8,484 nucleotides of DNA from positions 1 to 8,484 of the forward strand of contig JAAXVE010000034.1 in assembly GCA_013335665.1 (NCBI GenBank), read 5' to 3'. Source of the stretch: Candidatus Falkowiibacteriota bacterium. Its GTDB lineage: Bacteria > Patescibacteriota > Patescibacteriia > Patescibacteriales > GWE2-39-37. Made by a program: the position numbers and the translations under genes. Shown here piece by piece: positions 5,840-8,484 of the stretch (its first letter is position 1; every line of letters begins with the position of its first letter). The notes beneath the pieces are model-generated. The model did no database searches. It was not told where the DNA came from and saw only the letters and a list, made by a program, of their open reading frames with translations.

Positions 5840-6142
5840 ATGCTAAAAGTTGATGAAGGTTTTTCGGCCTTTGGTGATGTTTTAAAGAACAGGGTTCCTG
5901 CCAAAAAAGCCCCAGCTTATGAATGGCAAGACCTTGCTTTGAGGGTTATTAAAGAGATGTCCGTGCCGAACATGAAAAGGAATTCAGTATTTAAAATTTG
6001 CAAGCTACACTCCAAGCAAGAAGTCGAGCAGGCCATGAATGACACTAAAGAGCTCTGCCAGACAGGTGAAAAATGGCGTTACTTTTTCAAGATTGTAGAC
6101 AAGAAGCCAGATAGTCCAAAAAAAGAAAAACAGCCAGAGTAA
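5840..6142 (+). CDS. Small protein of unknown function (100 residues)
   Basis: I do not recognise the family. The product is 100 residues with no signal peptide or membrane segment, so it is probably cytoplasmic. Residues 1-25 are a polar lead ending in a KKAPAYEW motif. Residues 26-87 look like a compact, mostly helical domain (WQDLALRVIKEMSV, then SVFKICKLHSKQEVEQAM, then a WRYFFKIV end). The C-terminus (88-100) is a charged Lys/Pro/Glu tail. Two Cys (54, 73) are not arranged as a metal site. Codon use looks like the neighbours'. That the gene is real is supported by its own promoter-like sequence and by a terminator hairpin whose left arm encodes the tail. It stands alone between divergent def-fmt and a convergent minus-strand operon. 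The helical Trp/Lys pattern might suggest a nucleic-acid or replication-associated partner, but this is speculation. Confidence 0.85.
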   Translation: MLKVDEGFSAFGDVLKNRVPAKKAPAYEWQDLALRVIKEMSVPNMKRNSVFKICKLHSKQEVEQAMNDTKELCQTGEKWRYFFKIVDKKPDSPKKEKQPE

Positions 6143-6157
6143 GGCTGTTTTTCTTTT
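6121..6157. terminator. Bidirectional terminator overlapping the stop codon of the small gene
   Basis: A perfect 15-bp inverted repeat: AAAAGAAAAACAGCC (6121-6135), a 7-nt loop (6136-6142), then GGCTGTTTTTCTTTT (6143-6157). The TAA of the small gene (6140-6142) lies in the loop, and the left arm encodes its Lys-rich tail. The structure is symmetrical, so it can also end the minus-strand operon that finishes at 6177. Confidence 0.9.
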
Positions 6158-6176
6158 CTATATAATGGCGTACAAG

Positions 6177-6968
6177 TTAAAGCTTGAAATTAACCGTTAG
6201 GTAACCTACTCCGAAGGGGGATTCATATGAAAGGCGCTGTGGTTCATGTTTGATGTCCTCCAAGATGCCCATAAGAATTAGAATAGATTTAAGCCCGCAC
6301 TCATTGGCATCGTGGATTAGGGTTGAGTTGAGGTTTAAGAGTTCTTGTGGCTGGTCTTTAATTACACACTCGATGACTTTTTGGTCAAATTTAGCGGCTT
6401 TAGGAGAGAACCCGGCAGGGGATTCCTTACTTAAACTATGTGATAAGTCGCCGGAGGCTATGATTGCGATACGATTTTGGCTATAGATCAAGTCGCGCTT
6501 GATAAGTTTGCCGAATTGGAAGTGGGCATCAAGGTCGAGGCCTGAGTAATAAAGCGGAATTACTTTGATCGAATTGAAATTATGGTTAAGCAAGAGATAA
6601 AGAGGTATGGCTGAACCATAATCAAGTGTAGGTTGACTGATAAGTTGCAGTGGGGCTTTTGTTTCAAGGTTTTCGCGTATTTTGTGAGTCAGACCAACAT
6701 TCCCGGAAACGCTGAATTTGGTTGCGAAATCACCGAAATGCTCAAAATTTGCGGTGTATTCAGGACTTAGGTTCATGGAAAAAGTCTTTCCTTGCACCAG
6801 TCCGTGAGGGGAAATAATTAAAATAGTATCGGCCTTGCTGACGTAAAGGTTTTCTTGGAGCTTTTTATAGGCTTCATCAGTCGCCTTCAGATGGGAAATA
6901 TTTTCCTTACCAATGGCAGGAATAAGTAGTGGCGGATGAGGCGCGATAGCAGCAAAGACGATGGACAT
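6177..6968 (-). CDS. LigB-type class III extradiol dioxygenase-like protein (AMMECR1/MEMO-associated type)
   Basis: 263 residues with the fold signature of the LigB/MEMO superfamily. Members include iron-dependent ring-cleaving dioxygenases, and related proteins are found fused or next to AMMECR1 and radical-SAM proteins. Predicted metal-site residues are present: H11 in IAPHPPLL, H55 in ISPHG, and E223 in ANECGLKS. The GDLSH motif (173-177) supplies the likely catalytic-base His177. The segment normally reading DHG is DYG here (116-118), so a second active-site His appears to be Tyr. There is no signal peptide, so it should be cytoplasmic. It starts 1 nt after the stop of the upstream surface-protein gene, without a Shine-Dalgarno sequence, so translation is probably coupled. 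No AMMECR1 or radical-SAM partner is visible. The superfamily call is firm; substrate and activity are unknown. Confidence 0.85.
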   Translation of the reverse strand: MSIVFAAIAPHPPLLIPAIGKENISHLKATDEAYKKLQENLYVSKADTILIISPHGLVQGKTFSMNLSPEYTANFEHFGDFATKFSVSGNVGLTHKIRENLETKAPLQLISQPTLDYGSAIPLYLLLNHNFNSIKVIPLYYSGLDLDAHFQFGKLIKRDLIYSQNRIAIIASGDLSHSLSKESPAGFSPKAAKFDQKVIECVIKDQPQELLNLNSTLIHDANECGLKSILILMGILEDIKHEPQRLSYESPFGVGYLTVNFKL

Positions 6969-6969
6969 A

Positions 6970-8328
6970 TTAGCTTTGTGGAGTGGTGGTGCTAAGACTT
7001 GCCTGCGTGTTGACTGGCTGAGTTGTAGTAGCAGGGACAGTTGTTACCGTAGTGTCCGTGGCTACAGGCGTCGGCAAAGTCATAGGTTGGCCCTCCGGGT
7101 AGTAATAGAGTACTTTAGGTGAAACACTTATTACATTATCCCACTTATATCCTAGTTTTTCAAATAAAGCGCCGGAAGTGACTGGCCGTTTCTGTCCATC
7201 AGCTATGATGAAGACTGAATTGCCGATGTTGGACTTTAATAGCTCGCCATCATCAAATAGTATCGGGTTAACAGTTTTGTATGCATCCAACTCTTTAGGA
7301 GTAACGGCTTTTGGTTTGCGATTCTTAAATTTTGTCTTCATGATGGCAGCATCGACGATTGGTGCCTTTTGGCCATCTTGTACCCAGTAAACTCCACCAG
7401 TCTTTTTATTTTGAAGCAGTGTACCAGTCGGGAAGGTCGAAGTGGCAGTGATCGGTGCCCCATCCTCGAAACCGTTCAGATCCTCCCAGCTTGCGCTTAC
7501 TATTTCTTCAGGATTGAAGCCTAGCTTGCGGAAGGAAGCGTCAGAAGTAATCGGCCGGCGAAGATTGTCAACGATAAGGTAAATACCTCCTTTAGGAGAG
7601 CGTACTAATGCATACTGTGGGAATTTTATTGGAGCCCCAACCGGATACCTGTTCAACTCATCTTTAGTAACTTTAATCACGCGAGCTGTGTTGTAACGAG
7701 TTGTCAGGGCGCCTCGAGAAGTAAAAGCGCGACGCTTGCCGTATTGGATTAACCAAACACCCATTTCGCCGTCGGCCTGTAGGAGTGAGCCATTCGGATA
7801 ACTTGCGGCCTGAGAAGGGAAATAGCGTTGCCAAATATTATAAAAGTTGTAATTGCCGTTGTAGACGTGCGGCGTGTAGTTGTACAGCGCGGCAGTCGCA
7901 CGGTTTTGTGGGGTAACAACGGAAGGTTCGCGGCCAGTGTTAGAAACCGTATACGTACCGAAAGGCTTGTAGTTATATAGGTCCGGATTATCCATATAAT
8001 CGCGAAACTGAAGGCTGGCGCTATTAACCTGCTTCCAAAAGCCTAGCCAACGGGTATTACAGGCCTGATTATCAAAACAGCCATAACCAACGGCCCAGTC
8101 TAGCTGGTTTTGGGTCGGATTTTTTTTCTCGATTAGGCTTTGTTCTTTTTGCAGTAGCACGATCAAAAATTTCGGGTTGACCTTGTTGGTTACGGCGCGG
8201 TCGTAGATGATTTCAGCAGCCGACATCATGACCCCGCTGGAGTTAGTGGTGCGGTATGTTGCCAAAAATCCGCCTTTAGAATTAAGAAAATCCTGTATCT
8301 GGGTTAAAGACATCGAGCTGTAGTTCAA
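6970..8328 (-). CDS. Secreted/surface protein: lysozyme-like domain plus about four beta-rich repeats; 5' end uncertain
   Basis: From TTG 8328 the product is 452 residues. Residues 1-170 form a lysozyme-like domain similar to those of secreted CPR and actinobacterial wall proteins: AAEIIYDRAVTNKVNPKF, LLQKEQSLI (58-66, E62 a candidate catalytic residue), QLDWAVGYGCFDNQAC (75-90) and ATAALYNYTPHVYNG then NFYNIWQRYF (144-170). Four degenerate repeats of about 60 residues follow (about 180-236, 237-299, 300-358, 359-418). Each has a GxLL start, a VYLI-DGQKRPITS-like core and a YPxGxPI-like end; the third is most diverged. Residues 419-452 are a Thr/Ser/Pro-rich tail. The TTG is probably not the true start. 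The same frame upstream (8329-8448) encodes plausible sequence, including NPHNIISDDEILNYSS and a signal-peptidase-like AVFA-D, but has no ATG/GTG and stops at 8449-8451. Expected location is outside the membrane; wall binding or cleavage is inferred. LigB-like gene 1 nt downstream. Confidence 0.8.
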   Translation of the reverse strand: MNYSSMSLTQIQDFLNSKGGFLATYRTTNSSGVMMSAAEIIYDRAVTNKVNPKFLIVLLQKEQSLIEKKNPTQNQLDWAVGYGCFDNQACNTRWLGFWKQVNSASLQFRDYMDNPDLYNYKPFGTYTVSNTGREPSVVTPQNRATAALYNYTPHVYNGNYNFYNIWQRYFPSQAASYPNGSLLQADGEMGVWLIQYGKRRAFTSRGALTTRYNTARVIKVTKDELNRYPVGAPIKFPQYALVRSPKGGIYLIVDNLRRPITSDASFRKLGFNPEEIVSASWEDLNGFEDGAPITATSTFPTGTLLQNKKTGGVYWVQDGQKAPIVDAAIMKTKFKNRKPKAVTPKELDAYKTVNPILFDDGELLKSNIGNSVFIIADGQKRPVTSGALFEKLGYKWDNVISVSPKVLYYYPEGQPMTLPTPVATDTTVTTVPATTTQPVNTQASLSTTTPQS

Positions 8329-8484
8329 TATTTCATCATCTGAAATGATGTTGTGTGGATTGAAGACTTTTTCTGTGGTGGTAACATCAGCGAAAACCGC
8401 ATTTGATACAAAAAAAGGTTTTATATGACCAAACGGACAAAAATTTCTTTAAGCTTAATCGGAATGCTTGAGTTTTCTTTTTTT
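8329..8484 (-). other. Probable coding continuation of the surface-protein gene with disrupted signal-peptide region
   Basis: In the frame of the gene at 6970-8328, 8329-8448 reads without a stop and ends, N-terminally, in KPFFVSNAVFADVTTTEKVF. This looks like the end of a signal peptide with cleavage after AVFA. Further upstream that frame has TAA at 8449-8451 and 8455-8457. The other two frames carry signal-peptide-like starts instead: SLKKFLSVWSYKTFF in one, KLKEIFVRLVI in the other. A change of one base, for example in the 7-base A/T run at 8410-8416, would join the first to the gene. The sequence ends at 8484, so a start further away cannot be seen. Confidence 0.5.

Noticed and set aside
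1..8484. Alternative genetic code (TGA as Gly or Trp)
   Set aside because: murG and def end naturally at TGA, at the expected family lengths, and no in-frame TGA interrupts a recognisable gene.

Overview
The window reads like a small-genome bacterium of the Candidate Phyla Radiation (Patescibacteria, Parcubacteria-like). This is an inference from protein character, not a phylogeny. The signs are a MurG with GGGTGGSVTP and HQQD in place of the usual GTGGH and HEQN-type motifs, an MraY with NETDGLDGLAGG, a tRNA without an encoded CCA, starts mostly without Shine-Dalgarno sequences, and a surface protein with repeats of a kind I associate with that group. TGA is a normal stop (murG, def), so this is not the TGA=Gly code of Gracilibacteria/Absconditabacteria.

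Layout. (1) 1-2872, plus strand: a tight cell-wall/division cluster, mraY (5' end outside the window), ftsW and murG, with 2-3 nt gaps, closed by a symmetrical terminator at 2886-2922. (2) 2928-3722, minus: a single-pass membrane protein with an extracytoplasmic lysozyme-like domain. (3) 3723-4290: a non-coding island with two diverged copies of a short repeat (one carrying an extra 12-nt palindrome), an 18-nt copy of the tRNA 3' end, a tRNA-Glu(CUC) gene on the minus strand, its terminator and a strong-looking promoter embedded in the end of fmt. (4) 4291-5708, minus: def and fmt overlapping by 4 nt, the N-formylation/deformylation pair, with a good promoter upstream. (5) 5840-6142, plus: a small protein of unknown function, divergent from def, with a terminator hairpin that overlaps its own stop codon. 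(6) 6177-8484, minus: a LigB-type class III extradiol dioxygenase-like protein, 1 nt downstream of a secreted, repeat-containing protein with a lysozyme-like domain. The latter's reading frame is open upstream of any usable start and then hits stops, so its 5' end may be frameshifted.

How the genes fit together. MraY makes lipid I and MurG converts it to lipid II. FtsW polymerises lipid II at the septum. The two lysozyme-like proteins could cut or bind the same wall. def/fmt and the tRNA serve translation. I do not see a clear new multi-gene system. The features most worth a second look are the repeat/tRNA-fragment island at 3883-4162, the promoter-hairpin arrangement before the tRNA, the broken start of the surface protein, and the unknown 100-residue protein.
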